DNA from: Candidatus Aminicenantota bacterium
Lineage (GTDB): Bacteria; Acidobacteriota; B3-B38; Guanabaribacteriales; B3-B38
Direction: 5' to 3'
DNA: 6,529 nt
Assembly: GCA_029880275.1 (NCBI GenBank)
Contig: JAOUOQ010000110.1
Coordinates: 1 to 6,529, forward strand
In this document: one piece after another, positions 1 to 4,710 of the stretch
Numbering within the stretch: the first letter of the stretch is position 1
Layout: every line of letters begins with the position of its first letter
Position numbers and translations under genes: made by a program
Notes under the pieces: model-generated
What the model was told of the DNA's origin: nothing
Databases searched by the model: none
What the model saw: the letters and a program-made list of their open reading frames with translations, nothing else

Positions 1-2
1 CA

Positions 3-206
3 GGGAATATTTTTAGGCTGAATGAAAAGATAACAATCTATTAAAGTAACACCAGCGGGGGCTTCGAAATCGAAATAAGCCGGCGCTGCGAAACGGTCGG
101 TTATTCTATACTCCACTTCAGCAGAACAACAATCCCATAGCCATAAAAGGCAAAAATCTCCACACCACCTCTTACGAGTTCCCCGTTTGCTGCCAACGGC
201 TAAAAT
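3..206 (-). other. Unassigned open frame running off the left edge, possibly frameshifted
   Basis: A minus-strand frame is open from 206 to the window edge after a TAG at 209-207. The part from about 122 downward (SAEVEYRITDRFAAP..., then YFDFEAPAGVTLIDCYLF) has balanced, protein-like composition. The part upstream of it is rich in Cys, Trp and Arg and looks non-coding. A GTG at 116 has no Shine-Dalgarno. In the neighbouring frame, just upstream, a hydrophobic peptide (WRFLPFMAMGLLFC) ends at a TGA at 120-118 and resembles a signal peptide. A single indel would join it to the protein-like stretch. I do not recognise the product. It may be a broken or sequence-error-affected exported protein gene whose 3' part lies outside the window. 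It could equally be chance. Confidence 0.25.
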
Positions 207-235
207 CTAACGGAAGATTATTCCCCCAGGATATC

Positions 236-652
236 TTATTTGTGTGCTATCTCCTTTTCGGTAAATAAATATTCCTTCAAGACCTCAGCAAATTTCTTGT
301 CATTCCTTCGTATCCACTCCATGAGCATAGCGCAATGTTCCTTCTCCTCGTCACGATTGTGAGCCAGGATATTCTTCAAGGCTTCGTCTGGTGTAACATC
401 AACTCGCTGTTGATATAAATCTACCGCCTGAAGCTCCTCCACCAGGGATTGAATAGCACAGTGCAAATCCTTGGTCTTAGGGGAAAGTTTTTCCGGAGCT
501 TCTTGCATATATTGGGAATCGATTTTTTCACTTTCGGTGGCGGGATTATCAGCAGGGGCGGGGCTTCCCAATAAAAATCCAACCAGCAGCATCCCTCCCC
601 CTATGATAAACAGCCCTATAAAGAGAGGCACTAAGCGGTTTCGCTTTTTCAT
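236..652 (-). CDS. EncFtn-type ferritin-like protein with N-terminal membrane/signal segment
   Basis: 138 residues. Start chosen at 652 because AAAGGAG lies 7 nt upstream; a longer frame to 682 lacks such a site. Residues 2-6 are basic (KKRNR), 7-28 are one hydrophobic helix, and APA at 32-34 could be a signal peptidase site. Residues 62-132 match the encapsulated-ferritin family as I remember it: LVEELQAVDLYQQRVD, then ILAHNRDEEKEHCAMLMEWI and YLFTEK. E73, E103 and H106 correspond to the EncFtn ferroxidase ligands. The gating Glu and Trp are Gln75 and Leu79 here. Known EncFtn proteins are cytoplasmic and enter encapsulin through a C-terminal peptide. This one ends FTEKEIAHK with no such peptide, and no encapsulin gene is visible. 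Inferred role: Fe(II) oxidation outside the cytoplasmic membrane or on it. Last recognised gene of the cluster. Confidence 0.82.
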   Translation of the reverse strand: MKKRNRLVPLFIGLFIIGGGMLLVGFLLGSPAPADNPATESEKIDSQYMQEAPEKLSPKTKDLHCAIQSLVEELQAVDLYQQRVDVTPDEALKNILAHNRDEEKEHCAMLMEWIRRNDKKFAEVLKEYLFTEKEIAHK

Positions 653-727
653 TTTTATTCTCCTTTGTAGATAATGGCTCATTTATGTTATACAACCACA
701 CATTGGACTGGAAAGGAACCCTTTACT

Positions 728-853
728 TCAGGTTAGTCGCCTCTTGATTCTCATCGGCTGGTTACAGCACACCAGGGTCCCTTTGCCGGTTTTTACCACG
801 GTAACCTCCTGACCGCAGAGGTCGCATACATAAGTCTTCCCTTGTTGTGCCAT
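728..853 (-). CDS. Desulforedoxin (rubredoxin-like Fe(Cys)4 protein)
   Basis: 41 residues, MAQQGKTYVCDLCGQEV... followed by GTLVCCNQPM. Cys10, Cys13, Cys29 and Cys30 give the CX2C...CC pattern of desulforedoxin from Desulfovibrio gigas, which binds one Fe per chain in a homodimer; length and spacing match that protein almost exactly. It also equals the N-terminal domain of class I superoxide reductase (desulfoferrodoxin), but no neelaredoxin domain follows: the frame ends at TGA after a basic tail (RIKRRLT). The start has a purine-rich AAGGGGGTGAG site a few bases upstream. A 19-bp palindrome lies just before that site. Likely a cytoplasmic one-electron carrier for the neighbouring oxygen and iron enzymes; the partner is inferred only from context. 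Confidence 0.93.
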   Translation of the reverse strand: MAQQGKTYVCDLCGQEVTVVKTGKGTLVCCNQPMRIKRRLT

Positions 854-869
854 TGCACTCACCCCCTTA

Positions 870-888
870 GGTTAATAGGCTATTAACC
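870..888. promoter_or_regulatory. 19-bp perfect palindrome upstream of desulforedoxin
   Basis: GGTTAATAGGCTATTAACC is two perfect 9-bp arms around one central base. It lies about 17 bp upstream of the desulforedoxin start codon, beside the ribosome site at about 857-867. It could be an operator for a dimeric repressor. With 9 paired bases and almost no loop it makes a poor RNA hairpin, and it has no U tract, so a terminator is unlikely. I do not recognise it as a Fur, PerR or other named box. Confidence 0.55.
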
Positions 889-933
889 CTCGTGAACTTA
901 CGCCGCAGTCAGCATGCCCACGAGAGAACAAGC

Positions 934-1158
934 TCAGCTCGCCTCCGCCCATCTGCTTTTCAGCTCTTCAATGAATTTAGCTCTTGAGGCATCTGTTGCT
1001 ATGTGCTCCTTTACCTTACTCCAGGTATCTGAGCATTTTTTATAGCTCACGCCGACAATCTGATGGATTATCTGGTCGACTTTCTTTTTATTGGAAGAGG
1101 TTATCTCCAGGCCGGCTTCCGAAAAAATCTTATTCATATGCCTGAAATAACAGGACAT
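934..1158 (-). CDS. Small conserved-looking protein of unknown function
   Basis: Up to 74 residues. The ATG at 1158 follows a purine-rich AAGGGGGGAGGG site and is preferred. A second in-frame Met (residue 8, MNKIFSEAGLEIT) at 1137 is the more natural protein start, but only CAGG precedes it. The sequence is soluble and charged, with probable helices over residues 23-36 and 57-70, a Cys at 42 within YKKCSDTWSKVK, and Trp at 46 and 70. There is no signal peptide, membrane segment or known metal motif. It lies between the bacterioferritin-like gene (91 bp away) and desulforedoxin (80 bp), so it is probably cotranscribed with iron and oxygen defence genes. I cannot name a family. Confidence 0.7.
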   Translation of the reverse strand: MSCYFRHMNKIFSEAGLEITSSNKKKVDQIIHQIVGVSYKKCSDTWSKVKEHIATDASRAKFIEELKSRWAEAS

Positions 1159-1249
1159 AGCCCTCCCCCCCTTGGTAGAGGTAATAGTTATCTTTTTATG
1201 GTATTTACAGATGTATCTGGGTTATTGTCTATTTTCTTCTGCTTGGATG

Positions 1250-1681
1250 CTATATCTCCTCCAATAAGCTGCTAAATGTGTCATGGTGCTCCTCTTCATC
1301 TGCTAAAATCTGCCTGAACAATCTGTGAGTTGTTTCATCACCTTCTTTTCTGGCTTTCTCTATAATCTTTTTATAGAGCTCAATCGCTCCCTCCTCATCC
1401 TTTCTATCCCGCTCTATCATCTCCTTAAGGGTCTTCCCCACGAAGATGGGCGTTGGTTTGGTAGTTGGCGTCCCTCCAAGATAGAACAGTCTCTCAGCGA
1501 TGGCTTCAGCATGTTTCATCTCGGCTATGGCTATCGACTTCAGCTCATCCTTCACCGCAAATGCTTTCACTCCGCTCCAGAGCACATGCTGCCACATATA
1601 CTGGATGGAGACCTGCATTTCTCTTGCGATGGCGTCGTTTAACAAGCCTAATAACTCTGCCGATGCCTTCGGGTTTTTCAT
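1250..1681 (-). CDS. bfr: Bacterioferritin-like ferritin (four-helix diiron protein)
   Basis: 143 residues, slightly shorter than E. coli Bfr (158). Start decided by a perfect AGGAGGTGA site 5 nt before ATG. The four-helix diiron pattern is visible: E21 in helix A (AREMQVSIQY), E54 and H57 in helix B (IAEMKHAEAIAERLFYLGG), D95/E96/E97 in helix C (RDRKDEEGAIELY) and E129 with H132 in helix D (ILADEEEHHDTF). Met55 sits where the haem-ligating Met52 of Bfr lies, in the same E-M-K-H-A context, so haem binding at the subunit interface is plausible. Families of this type oxidise Fe(II) with O2 or H2O2 and store Fe(III) in a 24-mer cage. It lies between DPSL and the 74-residue gene. An AT-rich stretch upstream (about 1700-1732) might hold a weak internal promoter. 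Confidence 0.9.
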   Translation of the reverse strand: MKNPKASAELLGLLNDAIAREMQVSIQYMWQHVLWSGVKAFAVKDELKSIAIAEMKHAEAIAERLFYLGGTPTTKPTPIFVGKTLKEMIERDRKDEEGAIELYKKIIEKARKEGDETTHRLFRQILADEEEHHDTFSSLLEEI

Positions 1682-1804
1682 GGTTTCACCTCCTATATTA
1701 CTTGGTTATATATTCGACTTATATATTTTATCCTTTAGATCCCCTAAGCCAGACGAAGAGGATACCCTAAGCAAATCAAGGAATCCCCTTGGCACATTTC
1801 CATA

Positions 1805-2356
1805 CTACCTCAGGAACTTGGACACAAAGGGGGAGGTCTCACCTCTACGCATGAAGTGTCCAGAAGGACCTTCGCCTAAAAATTCAGAGAACCAGGACTC
1901 GTGTTCAATCTCCTCGCTTAGAATCGATTGAGACAGCTCGTAGGTGCGGTGGTCTTTGCCAGCGGTCAGGTTGCAGATATGGGTATATCCCCGCACTGCA
2001 CATCTCTCAGCTTCCACCAGCACCGTCAACATTGCCTCGATGTCTGTCGGGTCTTTCGGCAGGGAAGCGGGTGGGCAAGCAGATGTATCGTGGAATACTT
2101 TCATGTCTTCGGGCAGTTTGCCGCCAAGTTCATAGATGCGGGGAACCAAGGCTTCAAAGTGGTTACGGTCCTCAATCCTGGCTGTCTCTGCAATCTCCTT
2201 GATCCCCTCGCCTCTCAGTCCGATAAGGTTCGCTCTAAGGATGGTGTAGTAGTAATAGGTTGTGAGCTCTGCGGCTGCATTCTTAACCAAAAGCTCCAGT
2301 AGCTGGTCAACATTGACCCCCGCCTTCTCCACCATCTCACGCGCTACCTTAGCCAT
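1805..2356 (-). CDS. DPSL (Dps-like) thioferritin
   Basis: 183 residues from ATG 2356, chosen because AAAGGAGA lies 6-7 nt upstream and the resulting N terminus (MAKVAREMVEKAGVNV) fits the family; a longer frame from GTG 2404 has no ribosome site. Matches archaeal and bacterial DPSL proteins as I know them: ELTTYYYYTILRANLIGL, ARIEDRNHFEALVPRIYELG, VEAERCAVRGYTHICN, ILSEEIEHESWF, and a PSGHF tail. Carboxylate and His ligands are expected at E30, E62/H66, E115-E117 and E149/H152. Cys94 and Cys119 are 25 residues apart, the same spacing as the thioferritin Cys pair of Sulfolobus DPSL (Cys101/Cys126); Cys128 is extra. DPSL forms a 12-mer that uses H2O2 to oxidise Fe(II), protecting DNA in anaerobes. 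Next gene after the peroxiredoxin remnant. Confidence 0.93.
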   Translation of the reverse strand: MAKVAREMVEKAGVNVDQLLELLVKNAAAELTTYYYYTILRANLIGLRGEGIKEIAETARIEDRNHFEALVPRIYELGGKLPEDMKVFHDTSACPPASLPKDPTDIEAMLTVLVEAERCAVRGYTHICNLTAGKDHRTYELSQSILSEEIEHESWFSEFLGEGPSGHFMRRGETSPFVSKFLR

Positions 2357-2410
2357 GAATGCTCTCCTTTCTTTATCTTTCATCTTATTAATAATTCGAA
2401 CCACATTTTT

Positions 2411-2436
2411 CTACTTTTTCACAAACATCACCTCCT
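2411..2436 (-). promoter_or_regulatory. Strong ribosome site with a very short leader reading frame before DPSL
   Basis: About 70 nt upstream of the DPSL start is AAAGGAGGTGATG, one of the best Shine-Dalgarno matches in the window. It serves only GTG AAA AAG TAG (2422-2411), or ATG TTT GTG AAA AAG TAG if the closer ATG at 2428 is used. DPSL has its own site. This may be a minimal leader peptide or the stub of a lost gene start. Function is unknown. Confidence 0.3.
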
Positions 2437-2527
2437 TTCTTTGCTGCTTCTTGGTAGAGAAAGAATCGAGTTACAAAATCCAACAAACCAAGTGATTGGA
2501 GCTCATCAATTTACAATTTTTAATGAA

Positions 2528-2728
2528 CTATTTTCTCTCTTTTAATTCATCATACTTGACGGCAACTGCCGCCAACTCCGTTGGTCAGACACAGGTAAAG
2601 TCTGCCGGGTAGAAGCAAAGGATAACTCATTTCCCTTTATAGTCGGAGAGTTTGACCTCCGTCACTCTTCCTTTCCAATAGGCTTTGGCAGTGAAATCGG
2701 GGGCTTCCTTGCCTACTTTTGCAGTCAT
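2528..2728 (-). pseudogene. Truncated peroxiredoxin (AhpC/Prx1 type) with TGA at the peroxidatic Cys position
   Basis: Reads MTAKVGKEAPDFTAKAYWKG..., VKLSDYKGK, stop, VILCFYPADFTCV, stop, PTELAAVAVKYDELKERK, then TAG. This is the conserved N-terminal third of a 2-Cys peroxiredoxin, whose usual motif is [24 protein letters not shown] split across this region. The first TGA (2629-2627) replaces the usual Trp. The second (2587-2585, codon 48) replaces the peroxidatic Cys itself. Full-length members run to roughly 180-220 residues; here homology stops at codon 66. The start has GGAAG upstream. TGA ends several other genes here, and TGG encodes Trp elsewhere, so general TGA reassignment is unlikely. 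The best reading is a decayed, 3'-truncated gene, perhaps from a selenocysteine-containing ancestor. It lies between SOD and DPSL, where a peroxide-removing enzyme makes functional sense. Confidence 0.8.
2556..2587 (-). other. Possible bacterial SECIS-like hairpin after the catalytic-position TGA
   Basis: After TGA (2587-2585) come 9 nt, then TTGGCGGC (2575-2568), loop AGTT (2567-2564), and GCCGTCAA (2563-2556). This gives 8 pairs, one of them G-U. The apical loop starts 17 nt after TGA and has G as its second base, fitting the usual bacterial SECIS rules (loop roughly 16-37 nt downstream, G in the first two loop bases). The same bases encode the conserved ELAAVAVK stretch, so a chance hairpin is possible. 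No comparable stem follows the first TGA. Confidence 0.4.
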
Positions 2729-2831
2729 AATGACTTCCTTACCTTTTTAGGGTCCCATCCAATTTGGATTGACTGTTCCACAATTAACCTATTTTTATTT
2801 GAACCTGCTGGGCATTCTAACAAACAGCAAG

Positions 2832-3410
2832 CTATTTGAGGCGCCCTTCAGCCGCAGACCATTTGATGTTCTTGAAGAAAGCGGCAATATAGTCCGCCCG
2901 CTTCAGCCCGTAATCAATCATGAACGCATGCTCAAATACATCCATTACCAGAATCGGCTGACATCCCGCCAGGTGACCGGTCTCGTGCTCATTTATCCAC
3001 TGATTGATCAGTCTTCCGGCAACATTGTCCTGATAAAGAATTGCCCAACCAATCCCCCGCATGGAGCCGGTTCCCTTAAAATCTGCCTCCCAGCTCTCGT
3101 AGCTGCCAAAATCTTCGGTAATTTTTTTGTACAATTTGCCGGATTTATCCAGCTTTCCGTCGCCGCCTAAATTGTCGAAGTAGAACTCGTGGAGGCGCAT
3201 TCCATCGAATTCAAATCCCATGCGTCGCTTCAGCTCGGCATATTCCGGAGTGCCAATCTTACCCCCTTTTATCATCTCGCCGAGGAGTTCCAGGAGCTTA
3301 TTAGTGTTGCTCACATATCCCTGATAGAGAGTGAAGTGGTTGGTGAGAAGCGCTTCACTGAATCCAGGCATGCCCAGGAGATGCTTGTAATCTTTTGCCG
3401 TATAAGCCAT
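2832..3410 (-). CDS. sod: Fe/Mn-family superoxide dismutase
   Basis: 192 residues from ATG 3410, preferred because a perfect AAAAGGAGGTGA site lies 5 nt upstream and the protein then begins as a normal SOD (MAYTAKDYKHLLGMPGFSEA). Metal ligands are H25 (LLTNHFTLYQGYV), H74 (MRLHEFYFDNLGG), D157 and H161 (LVMDVFEHAFMIDYGLKRA). The two standard domains are present, helical hairpin then alpha/beta, as are GWAILYQD and the C-terminal IKW. It converts superoxide to O2 and H2O2. I cannot tell Fe from Mn by eye. It is the first gene of the minus-strand cluster, so its peroxide product would be met by the peroxiredoxin (now broken) and the ferritins downstream. An in-frame extension upstream could encode a Tat-exported form. 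Confidence 0.95.
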   Translation of the reverse strand: MAYTAKDYKHLLGMPGFSEALLTNHFTLYQGYVSNTNKLLELLGEMIKGGKIGTPEYAELKRRMGFEFDGMRLHEFYFDNLGGDGKLDKSGKLYKKITEDFGSYESWEADFKGTGSMRGIGWAILYQDNVAGRLINQWINEHETGHLAGCQPILVMDVFEHAFMIDYGLKRADYIAAFFKNIKWSAAEGRLK

Positions 3411-3536
3411 TCCGCTCACCTCCTTTTCTTTTGGACCCTTGTAATGGAGACACAGCCCCGTCGTCTCTAAGCCGGGGATGAAGAGAGCATAATGAAAAAG
3501 CCCCGCCAGAGCTTTCAGAAAATCCCGTCTCTCCAT
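3411..3536 (-). other. In-frame Tat-like N-terminal extension of SOD (alternative start)
   Basis: The SOD frame stays open for 42 codons upstream to an ATG at 3536. It begins MERRDFLKALAGLFHYALFI, with a twin-arginine RRDFLK motif at residues 3-8 followed by a moderately hydrophobic stretch to about residue 23. A weak AGGA lies 9 nt before this ATG. If used, the 234-residue product could be exported in folded form by the Tat system, while the strong internal ribosome site would make the cytoplasmic form. No clear signal peptidase site is visible. It may instead be the remains of an older signal sequence. Confidence 0.45.
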
Positions 3537-3699
3537 CGCTGTGTCCTAAACCGAGAAGGTGGAAAGTTAATCGTCTGCAGAAGCCAGAAAGAGATACATT
3601 TGTCCCCTTCCATCAGCAATTAACTATATAAATTATTTCTCTTTATTAAATGAAAGAGTATTTATCTCGCTTCGCCTCAATTTTCAGCGACTGATGGTA

Positions 3700-3728
3700 T
3701 TTATATCAAAATAGTATCGCCATGTCAA
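3700..3728 (-). promoter_or_regulatory. Sigma70-type promoter for the SOD-ferritin cluster
   Basis: On the minus strand TTGACA (3728-3723) is followed after 17 nt by TATAAA (3705-3700). Transcription would start near 3693 and leave a leader of about 155 nt to ATG 3536, or about 280 nt to ATG 3410. The leader is AT-rich around 3625-3655. I see no convincing Fur or PerR box. Confidence 0.7.
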
Positions 3729-3830
3729 GGAAAAAATTCAAACTAAACAGGAGCCATCCCGCATAAAAGAGGCTCAACCTGCAAACCTCCTCTCACCCAT
3801 AAAATAGCTGCCTTTAAAATCGAAAATTTA

Positions 3831-3859
3831 TTGACAGAACTCATAATTGAGATTAATAT
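3831..3859 (+). promoter_or_regulatory. hsp20: Sigma70-type promoter reading towards Hsp20
   Basis: TTGACA (3831-3836), 17-nt spacer, TAATAT (3854-3859): close to consensus. Start expected near 3866, giving a leader of about 208 nt. The spacer holds CTCATAATTGAG, a small dyad (CTCA/TGAG) where a repressor could bind. No CIRCE element is visible, so HrcA control is not supported. Between this promoter and the opposite one (about 3730-3830) I see no gene. Confidence 0.72.
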
Positions 3860-3902
3860 TATTATAGAGGAGGCACTTATAAATCAAATAAACTGCGAGG
3901 TG

Positions 3903-3954
3903 GTGCCCTTCTGTCCATCGGAATAGGTAATGCTGCCTCGACAGAAGCCAGCAC
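3903..3954 (+). ncRNA. Stable hairpin in the Hsp20 mRNA leader
   Basis: CTTCTGTC (3908-3915) pairs perfectly with GACAGAAG (3940-3947). A further GTGC (3903-3906) pairs with GCAC (3951-3954) across a small C versus CCA internal loop. Twelve pairs in all, with a 24-nt loop. It lies in the long leader between promoter and gene, about 105 nt before the ribosome site, so it does not itself hide that site. It could stabilise the mRNA or be part of a larger regulatory fold; no known class is recognised. Confidence 0.4.
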
Positions 3955-4027
3955 ATAAATATCGGACAGGAAAACAGCAATCGAGTGCGGAAAAATTAGC
4001 CATACTTGAAACCTCATTATTTATGGA

Positions 4028-4040
4028 GGGGGGAAGGGGA
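4028..4040 (+). repeat. Upstream arm of a 13-bp inverted repeat bracketing hsp20
   Basis: GGGGGGAAGGGGA here is the exact reverse complement of 4556-4568, just past the hsp20 stop codon. This arm lies about 17 nt before the Shine-Dalgarno of hsp20. Both arms are low-complexity purine or pyrimidine tracts, so coincidence is possible. Confidence 0.5.
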
Positions 4041-4073
4041 AAGAATAGTAAAGCAGAAAGGAGGTGAGTGTAT

Positions 4074-4541
4074 ATGGCCATAGTCAGAAAAGACCCATGG
4101 GAAATAGTCCCCCGCTGGTGGAGGAGGGACCCCTGGTGGAGGGAGGTTGAGCGGTGGTTCGAGGAACCCTTCTTCCGTTCCTTACCTGCCAGGACGAGGC
4201 CCTACGAGATGGCCTGGGCACCCGCCATTGACATGGTGGAAAAGAAGGACAGCTATGTGGTAACCGCAGACCTCCCGGGAGTGAAAAAAGAGGACATCAA
4301 GATATCTGTCAAGGAGGACATCTTAACCATCCAGGGAGAAAGAAAGGTCGAAGAGGAAGTCAAAGAGGCCAATTACTACTGCTGTGAGCGGAGCTACGGA
4401 GCTTTCCACCGCTCCATTGAGCTCCCTTCTTCGGTGAAGGAGAAGGAGGTAAAGGCTGAGTTCAAGGATGGGATGTTGCATATCACCCTTCCCAAAGAGG
4501 AAAAGCCTACTGAAAAGGCGATAACCATAGAGGTCAAATGA
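4074..4541 (+). CDS. hsp20: Hsp20/alpha-crystallin small heat shock protein
   Basis: 155 residues. ATG 4074 is chosen because AAAGGAGGTGA ends about 7-9 nt upstream; an in-frame GTG at 4068 is too close to that site. Residues 4-45 form a Trp- and Arg-rich N-terminal arm (PWEIVPRWWRRDPWW), which in this family binds unfolding clients. The alpha-crystallin domain spans about 48-145: APAIDMVEKKDSYVVTADLPG, DIKISVKEDILTIQGER, the RSYGAFHRSIELP strand and the hallmark GMLHITLPK. The C-terminal tail (KAITIEVK) supplies an I-x-I type anchor for oligomers. It is an ATP-independent cytoplasmic holdase. Cys-Cys in YYCCERSYG is unusual and could be redox-active. It has its own promoter and a long structured leader. 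Confidence 0.96.
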   Translation: MAIVRKDPWEIVPRWWRRDPWWREVERWFEEPFFRSLPARTRPYEMAWAPAIDMVEKKDSYVVTADLPGVKKEDIKISVKEDILTIQGERKVEEEVKEANYYCCERSYGAFHRSIELPSSVKEKEVKAEFKDGMLHITLPKEEKPTEKAITIEVK

Positions 4542-4555
4542 ACCTGAAAAAACTC

Positions 4556-4568
4556 TCCCCTTCCCCCC
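4556..4568 (+). repeat. Downstream arm of the inverted repeat bracketing hsp20
   Basis: TCCCCTTCCCCCC, inside a longer C-rich tract (4553-4570) starting 12 nt after the hsp20 stop. It is perfectly complementary to 4028-4040. In the mRNA the two could pair and close the transcript around the coding region. Confidence 0.5.
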
Positions 4569-4585
4569 CCAGCAGTAAAAATATA

Positions 4586-4614
4586 TTTACAAAAAGCCTC
4601 TTTTGTGGTAAAAA
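4586..4614 (+). promoter_or_regulatory. Weak candidate promoter upstream of the disulfide oxidoreductase
   Basis: TTTACA (4586-4591), 17 nt, TAAAAA (4609-4614), with a further TAATAT six bases later. The match is moderate in an AT-rich stretch, so this is tentative. It would give a leader of about 250 nt containing the nested hairpin. Confidence 0.3.
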
Positions 4615-4665
4615 TAATATCGCTTAAGGTACAAAGCTCTGAAGATTGAACAAAGGAGGGAGACA

Positions 4666-4710
4666 GCTCCTTCAGGGTAGGAAGCAGTGAGCTTCATTTA
4701 CAGAAGGAGC
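4666..4710 (+). ncRNA. Nested hairpin in the 330-bp spacer before the disulfide oxidoreductase
   Basis: The spacer 4542-4871 holds no gene that I can support. Within it GCTCCTTC (4666-4673) pairs perfectly with GAAGGAGC (4703-4710). Inside, after symmetric 7-nt internal-loop strands, GAAGC (4681-4685) pairs with GCTTC (4691-4695) around AGTGA. This two-tier shape suggests a structured leader or small RNA. There is no T-box AGGGTGG motif, no U tract and no riboswitch class I recognise. Confidence 0.4.

Noticed and set aside
183..199. CCGTT/AACGG hairpin downstream of the EncFtn-type gene as a terminator
   Set aside because: The stem is only 5 bp and no U tract follows in the direction of transcription.
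653..682. Longer start of the EncFtn-type gene at 682
   Set aside because: The ATG at 652 has an ideal AAAGGAG site that itself lies inside the proposed extension, and the extension breaks a normal signal-peptide N terminus.
2357..2404. GTG start at 2404 for the DPSL gene
   Set aside because: There is no ribosome site in front of it, and the family N terminus fits the ATG at 2356, which has one.
2627..2629. First TGA of the peroxiredoxin frame as a selenocysteine or reassigned Trp codon
   Set aside because: The family has Trp here, no hairpin of suitable geometry follows, TGG is used for Trp elsewhere and TGA ends several genes, so a nonsense mutation is simpler.
3831..4073. CIRCE (HrcA) heat-shock operator upstream of hsp20
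   Set aside because: The only fragment is an isolated GAGTGC near 3984; the paired TTAGCACTC arm at 9-nt spacing is absent.
3884..4081. 65-codon minus-strand open frame in the Hsp20 leader
   Set aside because: It has no ribosome site, overlaps a good promoter-leader arrangement and the hsp20 start, and its composition looks random.
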